Both the position numbers and the translations under genes were made by a program. DNA of 25,758 nt from Bremia lactucae (taxonomy: Eukaryota > Oomycota > Peronosporomycetes > Peronosporales > Peronosporaceae): the NCBI RefSeq assembly GCF_004359215.1, contig NC_090620.1, forward strand, positions 3,950,306 through 3,976,063. Reading direction: 5' to 3'. Numbering within the stretch: position 1 is the first letter of the stretch; every line of letters begins with the position of its first letter. The notes under the pieces were generated by a model that was given only the letters and a program-made list of their open reading frames with translations, was not told the DNA's origin and did no database searches. This document shows positions 10,700 through 19,482 of the stretch, in pieces.

Positions 10700-10983
10700 C
10701 ATTCGAGTCTTCTCATCGATAACACTTTCGTCCATCGATGAGCTGCTGATAACCCGTTCGTTCTCATGATAATTATCGCCCACCGAATATTGGCCACGTA
10801 CTTGTCATATGTGACGAGTACGCAGATCTTCTTGTCTAAGCCACTACGCAGATCAATCAAGAACCGGTTTGGTTCTGGCGTTGTCAATTGATTTATTTCC
10901 GAATTATAGTTCGGACGCACTATCTGATCAAGTGTATTTGCGCCTACACTTGATCCGTTTTGTTTACTAAGACATTTAATGTC
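10700..10983 (-). pseudogene. E2 protease-RT linker
   Basis: The minus frames read SSVGANTLDQ near the start and SSSMDESVI further on, aligning with SRVGAYTLDL and STSSMDESVL of the E3 linker (21498-21800). The segment at 10926-10955 forms a perfect 11-bp hairpin whose counterpart in E3 has compensating changes in both arms. The function of this linker is unknown; in oomycete gypsy elements it lies between retropepsin and RT. Confidence 0.8.
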
Positions 10984-11537
10984 TTAATTTCCTCTTTGGA
11001 ACTTATTTCCAAAGGTACCTAGGAGCCTTTGATAACATTTTTCTGGGGAGTTGAATTCGCAGATTCTTGGGACTTATTTTTTAAAGTCTTATTTGTCGAG
11101 TATTCTTCCCAACTATCTCTAGCTAGCTGTGGTTGCGCAACCACAGCGATGTTCACGACGACTTTCGCTACGTCTCTTACAGAGAGGAGTTGGATATATT
11201 TTTGGACGTTGCTTTCCAAGCAAAAAAATTTGCTCGTTCCACTAGAGTTATTCAAGCAATCGAATTTCGACGCTGCCTGTGCTTGTGCACAGCCGTCGCT
11301 AACTACGTCTATGTCACTATGGTGGCCTTTGGACGATGCCTGTGCTTGTGCACAGCCGTCAGGATCTTAATCCACGGTGTGATGAATTTTCACACTGAGG
11401 TCTTGTGCAGTCGGGCAAAAGCCCGAACCACAAGTGAGGTCATCGCACTAAGTCGTTGGACTTCCACATGCTTGTGAACGCTTCAAGACGCCTCGCGTTA
11501 AGCAGATGAACAGCTGATGAACGAAAGGCAGGTATCA
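10984..11537 (-). other. E2 spacer with 29-base direct repeat and hairpins
   Basis: This corresponds to the poorly conserved part between protease and linker. No domain is seen. It holds a direct repeat of 29 bases with one difference, at 11269-11297 and 11332-11360, each copy containing CTGTGC-TTGT-GCACAG. It also holds a perfect 22-base palindrome at 11126-11147 and an 8-bp stem at 10994-11001/11007-11014. The open frames here (11019-11255 minus, 11029-11477 plus) show no recognisable family. Confidence 0.5.
11126..11147. repeat. Perfect 22-base palindrome
   Basis: The half-site GCTGTGGTTGC is followed directly by its reverse complement, inside the E2 spacer on the minus-strand element. 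Confidence 0.97.
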
Positions 11538-12035
11538 TCACGGCTTGATGCTGTCAGTTATGCATGGCTCGTTCTTTCTGAGCCATGGTAATCCTAGGAT
11601 GACATCAAATTTGTCATCCAAATTGAGTACACTGAACTCCATCGTACTCTTTACTCTATAGCGTGTATTGGATACCACTATACGTTTATTAACTGTTACA
11701 GATGCGCCTTTTGCTTCGCGCACTGTGATCCTCGTTAGAAATATATCGCGCTCAATAAATATGAGTCTGCGATCTTTGAGCGATTTACTCAATATGAAAT
11801 TGTTCGACGCCTCACAATCGACTATAGACTTTAGAAGAAATTTAGTTGCCACTATAGCTTTCAAGGTGATGAGATCAACCTCATCACCTGAGCGAATTGC
11901 ACACAATGTTTGTCTGTGAGGAGCAAATTTCGCCCAAAGGCCTGCAAATTGTTTTGACGTTGATTGATCAGTAGGGCGTTCCGCACCTACTGACCCTGAC
12001 CGTTGACGATCCGGCTCTACGTTGCGATTCCGCAA
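11538..12035 (-). pseudogene. E2 retropepsin (protease) domain
   Basis: This 165-codon minus frame is uninterrupted and aligns with the E3 protease. It reads GSVGAERPTDQSTS, then GDEVDLITLK, then the active-site block IVDCEASNNFI, and ends DKFDVILGLPWLRKNEPCI. Retropepsins need D-[ST]-G; here the aspartate stays but the glycine is glutamate (DCE), so activity is unlikely. It would cleave the Gag-Pol precursor. The frame ends with a stop right after the conserved LPWLRK block, where the family normally continues. Confidence 0.85.
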
Positions 12036-12119
12036 CAGCGTCGAATTCGCGTCCTCAGATCGACCTCCTAGCGGAGATCAATCATATCGCTTAGGGTTTC
12101 ATGGCACTGGTGAAAGGAA

Positions 12120-13053
12120 CTTAACTCATAGGCGTTGTAGCCCGTCTTTTGACAAAGATTGCATTTTTGGATTTGGTTGTGACTTAATGAGCAAGTGTTC
12201 TTGCTCTCTACGAGAGGTCCATAGATTCAAGGCCTCCGATTTCTTGCCGTCTCGAAAGACGATAAGCTCAAGAGTGGACGAAAACCAGTTTCAAGCTGAG
12301 TACTTTTTCCTCTACACAGAATGCTTGGTCTAGCGTCTCTAGTTCAAGCCGCAACACGTTAGTCTTGACGTGACCATCTGCAACACCTTTAAAAAGCACA
12401 TTTACACCTTTAAAAAGCACATTTAGATGTAATTGTTTATCTATGGATGACTCATGATGCAACTGACCAGGTATCGTGTATGCTGAGCATAAGCGTGAAG
12501 GTGACGCTTGCCCTGCTTTAATTCCAGGAGCTTGGATCGAGCCTGAATTCTGCACGTGCGGCTCAAATGTTTGCCCGAGCTGAGCCTTAAAGACCTCTTA
12601 CGACCTAAACACCAACGGGTCGTGAAGCTTGAGCCTAAAGCCAAAGATCTGGCACATCCGGCTTAGTTGGACATGCCAAATTTTACTTTCGTGGCATCAT
12701 CATTGATGCAGCGAGCTTCGAGGCATCGTCTGATTCGACGAACTGTCTTAAAAAGGGAGTCACCTTCAACTGCCTTAAACTTTAAGATTTCGATCTTTAA
12801 GCTTTCGGGTTGACGCGGAAGCGTCGCCCAGCTAGCAGCATGTAAATTCTGCTGTCTCAATTGTTCCAACTGTCGAGTACGCTATTCTTTTAACACCTCC
12901 GCAAGTTGAGAGCCTTGCTGGTGAGCAAGGCCACTTTCCCTGCTTCTCCACGAGTTCATGTTGTTTATAGACGGGTATGTCCGCAAGTTGTTCATCTTTG
13001 ATCAGAGTAAACAGCATGGCGCCAATGGCTGTTCCGCCTATGACCGAACTCAT
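12120..13053 (-). pseudogene. E2 gag with degenerate zinc knuckle
   Basis: The minus ATG at 13053 starts MSSVIGGTAIGAMLFTLI, matching the Gag start of E3 (MSSTVGNDAILAMLSSLD). After frame changes, 12869-12663 reads LPRQPESLKIEILKFKAVEG with GDSLFKTVRR, the capsid N-terminal block. Later frames contain SGSIQAPGIKAGQ and NVLFKGVNVLFKGVADG, where a 21-base tandem duplication (12383-12403 and 12404-12424) repeats seven residues in frame. The nucleocapsid motif at about 12163-12122 reads CNLCQKTGYNAYEL: the first two cysteines are kept, but histidine is tyrosine and the last cysteine is leucine. Gag is broken and the knuckle would not bind zinc normally. Confidence 0.83.
12383..12424 (-). repeat. 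21-base tandem duplication in E2 gag
   Basis: The 21-base unit starting ACACCTTTAAAAAGCACATT occurs twice without a gap at 12383-12403 and 12404-12424. On the minus strand it duplicates NVLFKGV in frame. E3 has a single copy at this place (ITVFMQGLTDG). Confidence 0.9.
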
Positions 13054-13188
13054 GCGTTCGATTGCTCTCTATTCAAGGTCACTCAAATGATTGGACCTTC
13101 CACGTGTTGCGTGATCGCCTTCTTGAGTACTCTCTCCACCTTCATCCAAACAGTCCACGTTGGACGGAACTTGCGCAGGCTGTTTAAC

Positions 13189-13207
13189 GGACTACGAAGT
13201 GCTACCA
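13189..13207 (-). promoter_or_regulatory. Primer-binding site of E2
   Basis: On the minus strand the LTR ends CCCCGTTACA, then CT, then TGGTAGCACTTCGTAGTCC. The two-base spacer and the TGGTAGCAC start are the same as in E1, and the element's gag ATG lies downstream at 13053. Confidence 0.75.
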
Positions 13208-13209
13208 AG

Positions 13210-13713
13210 TGTAACGGGGCACCCTTTGGTAGTACCGATATCAGTACTAGTCAACTTTCACTGATTACAGTGAAGGTGGGGCGCATCGACTTCTTCACAT
13301 ACACGGCAGAGGAAGGTTCTGAGTATTTAAGAAGTGCTAGCTACTCAAGCTAAATTATAATGCTTAGAATAGAGTAATACTAATAGTGTATTAATGCATT
13401 TTGTTCCTACGCAAAGATCTTCTATCTACCCCTAATTTTTTTAAATTAATAACTACTGTGTGTGGCGCTTGCTTGCGCACCGCACAATCGTGTCTTGTGG
13501 CGATTGGCGGTGTTGATTGTACCTTAAGAAAACCAATCAATAAAACTGATGTCTCATTGAGTCAATATTCTCAAATTTGTTAATATCACAACTATTGAGT
13601 CAAAATTAATAACGATAATATTTTTGTGTTTCTTTACTTTTTCCTCGCTTAGAAGATAATATTTATTTCCTCTTAAAGAAAATAATATTAGTGTAACGGA
13701 ACAATCCGTTAAA
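13210..13713 (-). repeat. 5' LTR of gypsy element E2
   Basis: The right edge reads (minus strand) TTTAACGGATTGTTCCGTTA and the left edge ends GTGCCCCGTTACA, about 504 bases. It aligns with the solo LTR at 4810-5289. The PBS and gag follow on the minus strand. Its outer edge abuts, one base away, a differently oriented LTR at 13715-14103. The blurred TG start suggests age or damage at that junction. Confidence 0.82.
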
Positions 13714-13714
13714 G

Positions 13715-14103
13715 GGTAACGGGGTGTATCGTTACATGAAATTAACACTTAAAGGTTGTTAATTAATATATTATCGAAAAGGTAGATAATATTTGGAGGA
13801 AATTACTTTATATAGTAATGTCCTGAATTCTTATCCATAAATAGGTATAGACCATAATGTCTATTTATTCCGCAGACTAATCATCTNNNNNNNNNNNNNN
13901 NNNNNNNNNNNNNNNNNNNNNNNNNNNNNNNNNNNNNNNNNNNNNNNNNNNNNNNNNNNNNNNNNNNNNNNNNNNNNNNNNNNNNNAGAAGTCTTCCTCT
14001 GCACGTACAGTGTACGTCAAATTAACGTAGGGCACCACTCGCAACTGAAGCAGTGCGAAGTGGACTTGTACTTAAACAGTACAAGTCATAGTGCCCCGTT
14101 ACA
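13715..14103 (+). repeat. LTR of the E3 type, plus strand, with assembly gap
   Basis: It starts GGTAACGGGGTGTATCGTTA (one base from the expected TGTAACGGGG) and ends AGTGCCCCGTTACA. Its first 170 bases align closely with the E3 LTR start at 18822-18995. The last 115 bases align with the reverse complement of 19348-19440 and with 19225-19250, which shows how the E3 LTR was rearranged. No gag or pol follows, so this is probably a solo LTR. One hundred Ns (13887-13986) interrupt it, so its true length is unknown. Confidence 0.8.
13887..13986. other. Assembly gap, 100 Ns
   Basis: Exactly 100 undetermined bases inside an LTR, the usual placeholder for a gap of unknown size. Confidence 0.99.
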
Positions 14104-14994
14104 GGGGGGGTGTTTTCTGTTTGCAACTTGAAGGTCCCTGAAGTTATATTATTTTGTTAAGGATAGTGTGACCATTTGATAAAGCAAACGGGTGATTGAC
14201 AACGCCAAGTCATTTCGTGCATCCTGTTGCAGATGCATCGATAATTGCACCGCTCTGCGATGTGGCTGTTCACATCAAACAATTTTAGACCTCTGTCTCT
14301 TACACGTATGAGATCAAGAAAGAGTCCATAAGCGATCCTATGAAATTTGAGGGCTTAAACAAATAAGTCACTTGAGTCACTTCGGGTTTTAAATCGGCCA
14401 TAAATCAGCAACACCGCTCACGTTTTGGCAGTATTGAGAGAAGCACGCTGATGTAGCTTGAAGAATTCTTATGTAAAACACCACAATAGTTGTCTATTGT
14501 CAATTATAAACACCTCGTTACAGTTTTAAATGGCACTTGATAAGTTTGTCGCCTACATTAACGGGCTAAAAAAGGTTCTATAAAATAAATCTTACAATCA
14601 GAAGAAGATATTTTTGATTATTAATCTATGGACGTGTATATAAAGAGAACTGGCATAATTAATTATGGAGGTCAAGCAAAGGATGAATTTATTTTATTTT
14701 ACTTCTAATAACTTTTGCGGATGTGCATGCTTACATTTTAAATAGGCGAAATCTTAGTGCTTTTTATTGTACCCACCATAAGCGCAAGCAAGCCACAAAT
14801 TTACCTATGTTTCAGTTCTCGCTCGTAATTTCTTTGTTGAAAAAGCATCTTACAATTAGACAAAAAAAAAATATAAATATTGCGAAGTCTTTTTGCACGC
14901 TTTTCGAGGTACTGACGCTGGGAAGGCATGCATAAAGGTTTCTCGATATTAAACTCTAGTTATACACAAGTTGCTAACATTACGCTGTGTACCA
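14104..14994. other. No gene recognised
   Basis: No open frame here carries known motifs. A plus frame of 70 codons at 14723-14935 has low-complexity lysine-rich composition and no recognisable domain. AACGGGCTAAA at about 14561 recalls the type A LTR start, but the rest does not align. Confidence 0.4.
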
Positions 14995-15145
14995 AAGTCC
15001 AAAAGGGGATCCAAAGACGACTCTAAAGGAATAATTGTTAATTTTGCGATATAGCGGAATAATAAAATGCTTTATGTTTTAGTCGGTACTTTTATTTAAT
15101 TAAAACAAACAGACGGGGAGGGTGTGGAAATACCAAAGAGGAATG
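14995..15145 (+). repeat. Diverged direct repeat, copy 1
   Basis: This copy and 15425-15567 share, in the same order, AAAGACGA(C/T)TCTAAAG, TAATAA(T/C)TGTTAATTTT-like, a GTGGAAT/GCGGAAT block, TTTTATT followed by ACAGACGGGGA, and AATACCA(A)AGAGG. They are about 430 bases apart. They may be ends of a small decayed element or LTR pair with a short interior; no coding content lies between them. I do not recognise the family. Confidence 0.6.
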
Positions 15146-15424
15146 TGGCTAGCATGCGCGAGAGCGCACCTCCGACCGTTGTCGCTTATTTTCAACTCAA
15201 CTTCTCACTTGTGCTCGATTTGCTGCTCTTTTTATGACTTGCCCATCAAGTGCGGTCGCTCTTGGCTTTTACTCGCCTGCTAAAAAAAGACATTTAATAT
15301 CGCCAAACGAAATCACGGTTTCTGATGTGCCCGGGAGCAGTCACACTCATTGCACGACTCTCATGTAGATAATTAGGGTGTGTGGCTATAGCGATTCCCT
15401 AATGTAATTAGGGGATAATGTTTT

Positions 15425-15567
15425 GAAGACCATAAGGGCGATCTAAAGACGATTCTAAAGTAATAACTGTTGATTTTTGGATGCAGTGGAATGACGCATT
15501 CAGTTAGAATATTTAAATGGCGTTTTTATTCATTACAGACGGGGAATACCAAGAGGGATACCGGCTT
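15425..15567 (+). repeat. Diverged direct repeat, copy 2
   Basis: Partner of 14995-15145, with the shared blocks given there. The interior (15146-15424) contains a near-palindrome CCCTAATGTAATTAGGGG at about 15396-15413 and no gene. Confidence 0.6.
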
Positions 15568-16183
15568 TCTACATAAGTTGTCCAATTGTAATTGATTTTT
15601 GTTATGTTTTGTCTTTAATGATCTTGATACAACAAGAAATCTGTTTGAATCGTCTCCAAATCAGCTCATTGGCAAAACAATAATGTAATGTATGACTCTG
15701 AAATATTTGCTTGTTTAACATGGACTCGATCCCCATTACTGTGTCGATGCCACTCCGCAGGCCGCAGGTTTCCGCAGGTTTTAGCGCCATTTGGCATCGA
15801 CGCGACAAAAAAACGCAGCTTCCAATCGTTTCTTGATCTTTTTCGAATATACGCAAGAAGCACGGAAGATAATTGCAATGTGCAATTGTATTAATTTTTT
15901 TAGCATCCGCAACAGCAGAGAGGTACAGCAAAGCGTCAGTGATATTACTCGACCCTTTGTAAGCGTGCGTTTCCTATATCACGGTCCTGTGATATCCATA
16001 GGCAGAACCTGTTGTAAATTCCATTCATTTCTATTGTAAACTTTTGTGCCTTGCCTATAGCACATTGAACAAATTAATGCGCTCGAAACTCGAGGTATCG
16101 CAGATACATTCCAAGAAATTTGATTCAAAACAACTTGGCTTTTCAAGTAAAGTCTTGCTAGCTTTCCTTCATAATTCGCTCTC
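15568..16183. other. Intergenic region upstream of the protease homologue
   Basis: Overlapping short frames run on both strands (the longest is 109 codons, minus, 15602-15931). None has a recognisable motif, and their mutual overlap suggests chance. A short direct repeat, GCAGGTTT-CC-GCAGGTTT, occurs at about 15763-15780. The promoter of the gene at 16233 should lie at the right end. Confidence 0.45.
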
Positions 16184-16197
16184 TCACTTTGCAATCT
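16184..16197 (+). promoter_or_regulatory. Oomycete initiator (INR) element
   Basis: TCACTTTGCAATCT matches 12 of 14 positions of the oomycete core-promoter consensus TCATTYYNCAWTTT, and GCTCTC lies before it. It is 36 bases upstream of the ATG at 16233, the typical spacing in Phytophthora genes. It implies a short 5' leader and supports ATG 16233 as the start. Confidence 0.75.
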
Positions 16198-16232
16198 TCT
16201 ATCGACCGCCCACGTCTACTTATTCACCTGTA

Positions 16233-17048
16233 ATGAAGATTTTCACCCCAATTGTTGCCGCTTCAATGGCCGTCGCAGGCGTGGCCTCCGACGTTGCGAG
16301 CCCGTCGAGGCAGCTGATCGTTGGAGGAAGAAATGCTTTACCAGGAGAGCACGACTTTGTTGTCAGCGTTCGTGCTGTGGTAGACGAAATAACATATTGC
16401 CAAGGCTGCTTAATCAGCCCAAATATCGTGGTAACCACGCAATTTTGCGGAATGACCGAGCCGGCTGAATACAAGCTCGATTACGCGGTGGTGGGCGCAT
16501 ATAACTCACTTGGCTCGACGAATGATGGCAAGCCAGACGGTGAGGCGTTTAAGATCATCGAGCACATTATTCACCCGAAATTTTCGGACCCCATCCGTTC
16601 TGTGAACCTCGCCGTGTTAGTGCTGGATGGAGAAAGCAAAGCCACTCCCATGTCCCTCCCTCAATCTTCAGAAATCAACCTCGAGACGCCGCTGAGGGGT
16701 TTCGGATACGGCACGATCTATCATCACGACGACCCAGACAATGCAAGACAATCAGAGACGCTACAGACAAGCTTGCTGAACCCTATAAGCCATGAGGATT
16801 GCGTCAAGAAAAACAAAGATGAAAACATCACCACAGCATTTTTCTGTGCCACTGGTGAGAACAATGGTGGTTTTTGCTTTGGTGACTCTGGTGGTACGGT
16901 AATTGACGAAAAAAATAGAGTTGCCGTCGGCATATATAGCCATGGAACGGGTTGCAACAATAACATTATCTCCAATTTGGCCCCTGAGGTAGAGTGGTTG
17001 AAAGGGATAATCAAGCAGTACGCGCCTAAATACTCGTCAGCCAAGTGA
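16233..17048 (+). CDS. Secreted trypsin-like protein (S1A fold), predicted catalytically inactive, GIP-like
   Basis: This intact 271-residue protein resembles oomycete trypsin-like secreted proteins, including Phytophthora glucanase inhibitor proteins (GIPs). Residues 1-19 look like a signal peptide (MKIFTPIVAASMAVAGVAS). A short pro-segment leads to the S1A start IVGG at 29-32. Six cysteines fit the three usual disulfides (56-72, 190-205, 215-241). The histidine block TAAHC reads TTQFC, with Phe71 in place of His57. The Asp102 block reads NLAVLVLD, with Asn125. The serine block GDSGG is intact (Ser219), but the S1-pocket Asp189 position is Gly213. So it has a protease fold without a working triad. 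GIPs of this type bind and inhibit plant endoglucanases in the apoplast; that role here is inferred. The ATG is chosen because the signal peptide starts there and an INR lies 36 bases upstream. The in-frame extension back to 16044 has no ATG at its start and crosses the INR. It is a single exon flanked by transposon relics. Confidence 0.9.
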   Translation: MKIFTPIVAASMAVAGVASDVASPSRQLIVGGRNALPGEHDFVVSVRAVVDEITYCQGCLISPNIVVTTQFCGMTEPAEYKLDYAVVGAYNSLGSTNDGKPDGEAFKIIEHIIHPKFSDPIRSVNLAVLVLDGESKATPMSLPQSSEINLETPLRGFGYGTIYHHDDPDNARQSETLQTSLLNPISHEDCVKKNKDENITTAFFCATGENNGGFCFGDSGGTVIDEKNRVAVGIYSHGTGCNNNIISNLAPEVEWLKGIIKQYAPKYSSAK

Positions 17049-17955
17049 CTTAAGCTTGCTTCACAATGAGGCGCTCGGGTTAAATGCGTCGCAGGTCTCC
17101 ATAGTTTTGTGTGCTGGTAATGCTTTCTTACATTACTTTTACAACTGCTGAATACATGTTTTTTTTTCAACGATCATTTGGCAATTTTATCACATACCTC
17201 GCTTCATGTATTCAACGAAATGTTAATTAGCAACGTGATGACGCAATTATTTTACTCGCTAGCAGCTATGACACAACATTTAGAATGCACGCATTGCTGA
17301 AAGTCTTTATCTCACGACAATAAGCCATCACCTATCAGTTCAAGTGATCCTTGTGACCGTCAAAAGACATTGACAGCAAAATGTTCAGATAAAACTCTGA
17401 TCGAAGCTGTATGACCAGTAAACATTTGCGGGGCGGCTGTAAAACTCAATCATATTTCTATATGTGGCTTTCGTTTGCGTATTAAATATTAATGAGCCAA
17501 TAAAAACCAGACAAAGCCACGTTCAGTGGTGGACTTTAATCCGTCCTTAAAGAACTACGCCATTGGAGTGCAATATTGCAACTGTATGTTCTTTAATTAA
17601 AGCGTAAGGCTCGTATACACGATCAATTATTCCAAAGCTAACCTAGCAAACTGTGCCAATATGTTTTAGAAAGCACCGTAATTATCAGTAATTAAGCACT
17701 TTTTAGCAGAGGGCCTGTCGTAATAGGCCGTGCCGTTGTCCGTTCATGAACGTGTGCACCTTGATGTGTTTCCGGTGTCGCACCGACACTAATGGATATT
17801 GATAGCGAGCGAATCTTTCACACAATCCTTTCAAACAGATCACTTCACCTGCCGCACTCTAACGAAGCTATGTGAAGCAACACTTCGTTGTTCGGCGGCT
17901 GATACTTGCGCGAATTTCTGTTTAAAAGACCACTCATGATGGGAAGGAACACCTT
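17049..17955. other. Downstream intergenic region, no gene
   Basis: This is the AT-rich region after the protease homologue. I found no open frame with recognisable motifs. AATAAA at 17499-17504 is about 450 bases after the stop and is not convincing as a poly(A) signal. Confidence 0.5.
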
Positions 17956-18140
17956 GCTGATCGCAATAATTGTCGGGAAAACTTACTCTGAGGCCTTACC
18001 GCGCAAATGGGCTATGGAGGACGTCATTATCTGGATCTCCTATTTGACGAAATTTGCCATAGTGCATTGCACCACGGCTAGCAGCCTGTGGACAACCGTG
18101 ACGACTGCAGTCTCATCAAACTTGGCTGGTCCACCGAATG
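17956..18140 (-). pseudogene. Ty3/gypsy gag fragment
   Basis: On the minus strand from 18137 the translation reads GPAKFDETAVVTVVHRLLAV, a stop-interrupted middle, then SSIAHLRGKASE. It aligns with the E1 gag (DPPKFDGTARHTIVHWLLAV, then MSHLHGKASE). The DNA also matches around CTCTGAGGCCTTACCGCGCAAATG. Stops break it and no LTR of that family adjoins it, so it is an isolated relic of an E1-like element. The plus-strand frame at 17906-18166 is its antisense shadow. Confidence 0.75.
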
Positions 18141-18821
18141 GACTCGCAACTTGCCAGCGGTCGTAATGCGCCATCTGCGTTGTCGATTGGTCTTCGAGTG
18201 CTTTCATGTATCTTGATTATTCGTCTAAAAGTTTGGCAAGGACTTCTTCTGCGACCACGGTTCCGCCGTTGCATTTGTGAGGTTAACAGCTTTCATGTGT
18301 ATAGAACTATAGAACTAGTTGAGAAGCCCATATCGAAAAATCTGGACATTGCTGAGTTCCGTATTGATTTACCAGCCAAAAAAACAGCACCACGTAAACT
18401 TGTGATCGTCAAGCATTCTTACCGTGAATCCGCATCCTCGGACGCTTTCGTTTACGCGCAGTCTAAGTCTTCCCGGCGAAGCTCTCACTACTCTCGATGC
18501 GAATACCAAAGACGGTCAAAATGGCGATGACCAATATAAAAATCCGTTTACGGCAGGAATTTGCCTTAATGAACCTGCTTGCTTAGCATTGGTCCCGACA
18601 CCTATAGATTAGTTTTCGATAATTTTACCTTTCAATCAGCCCAAGGCTCAAGTTTTTATCATATTAAGGTGAAGAAAAAAGAACAACTCTCATTCGGATC
18701 AAGCACTATCAAGGTCTTGTAGCTATCAAATCTTCCAGATAAGATACTTGAGACTGAGCACAGCATAGTGATTGGAATTAAGTCCGTAACTCTGTGCAAT
18801 TGCATAAACCAAGAACAAGTA
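18141..18821. other. Unassigned region before E3
   Basis: Two overlapping plus frames (18138-18530, and about 18406-18612 reading LSLPGEALTTLDANTKDGQ) have plausible composition, but the second begins with no ATG and I recognise neither. It could include the N-terminal part of the gag relic on the minus strand, though I could not align it with E1. Confidence 0.35.
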
Positions 18822-19019
18822 TGTAACGGGGTGCATCGTTACATGAAATTAACACTTAAAGGTTGTGAATTAATATATTTATCTTAAAGGTAGATAACAT
18901 TTGGAGAATATTACTTTATATAGTAATGTTCACAAATCTTATCCATAAGTAGGTATAGACCATTATATCTATTTATCCCCCAGACTAATCAGCTGTAATC
19001 GTAAACAAAGAGATAGAGA

Positions 19020-19169
19020 CAGATAAGAATTCAGTTGCATGCTTAGTATTAGTTCATAATTAAGTTAGCATTAACAGATACAAAGAAGAGAAACCAGATA
19101 AGAATTCAATTGCATGCTTAGTATTAGTTCATAATTAAGTTAGCATTAACAGATACAAAGAAGAGAAAC
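19020..19169 (+). repeat. 75-base tandem duplication in the E3 LTR
   Basis: CAGATAAGAATTCA(G/A)TTGC begins at 19020 and again at 19095. The two 75-base units, each ending in AAGAAGAGAAAC, are almost identical, so the duplication is much younger than the LTR itself. Confidence 0.92.
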
Positions 19170-19326
19170 TTAATTCCATTTATACAGTTTTCATTTAGCC
19201 CTTTTTAAGGTAGTTGTCTTAAAGAGTAGTCTTCATCTGCACATACTAACTTTCACGAAACGTGATGCATATTCCCACTATCATATAACATGTCCATGTT
19301 AGATGAAGGAAAAGTGGTCCTTGGAC

Positions 19327-19345
19327 GAACTACAAAGTGCTACCA
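19327..19345 (-). promoter_or_regulatory. Inverted primer-binding site of E3
   Basis: On the minus strand TGGTAGCACTTTGTAGTTC starts at 19345, two bases from the LTR end at 19348. It is the same PBS type as E1 and E2 but faces away from the E3 gag (ATG at 19483, plus strand). It could not prime E3 in its present orientation. Confidence 0.72.
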
Positions 19346-19482
19346 GTTGCAACGGGGCACTACGACTTGTACTGCTTCAGTACAAGTCCACTTCGCACTG
19401 CTTCAGTTGCGAGTGGTGCCTAACGTTTATTTACGTAAACTATTCCTTTCTTAGTGACATAGAAAGGAGTGCGGTCGACCGA

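Larger units (their letters stand above)
9208..13713 (-). mobile_element. Ty3/gypsy element E2, truncated and degraded
   Basis: From right to left on the minus strand the order is 5' LTR (13713-13210), PBS (13207-13189), gag (13053-12120), protease (about 12035-11538), linker (about 10960-10700), RT (about 10690-10085), RNase H (about 10080-9495) and the zinc-binding start of integrase (9444-9208). The integrase core and 3' LTR are missing; the sequence beyond 9208 is unrelated. Every domain is interrupted by frameshifts or stops. E2 is a relative of E3 on the opposite strand, and the two align through gag, protease, linker, RT and RNase H. Confidence 0.9.
18822..19440 (+). repeat. 5' LTR and PBS region of gypsy element E3, internally rearranged
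   Basis: It starts TGTAACGGGGTGCATCGTTA and aligns with 13715-13886 at its left part. A 75-base unit is tandemly duplicated (19020-19169). The right part, 19251-19440, aligns with the other LTR only when inverted, and it carries the LTR end (TGCAACGGGG at 19348, reversed) and an inverted primer-binding site. With that block turned back, the LTR would be about 520 bases and end next to a PBS, as in E1 and E2. As it stands, the LTR lacks a normal 3' end. Confidence 0.78.

Noticed and set aside
11269..11360. Repeats with spacer as a CRISPR-like array
   Set aside because: There are only two units inside a eukaryotic retroelement, and no cas genes.
15602..16039. Several 68-109 codon frames on both strands
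   Set aside because: They overlap each other in opposite directions and show no motif. No INR or consistent start supports any of them.
16044..16232. In-frame upstream extension of the trypsin-like gene
   Set aside because: It would need a GTG start, lacks a signal peptide and crosses the INR. ATG 16233 begins a good signal peptide.
16305..16330. Possible RXLR effector motif in the protease homologue
   Set aside because: The sequence is RQLI followed by VGG, the S1A start site, not RXLR. No EER-type motif follows.
16724..17170. 148-codon minus frame opposite the trypsin-like gene
   Set aside because: It is antisense to a well-supported coding region, and the translation resembles no family.
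17499..17504. AATAAA as poly(A) signal of the host gene
   Set aside because: It is about 450 bases past the stop in AT-rich sequence, and oomycete genes rarely show this signal.
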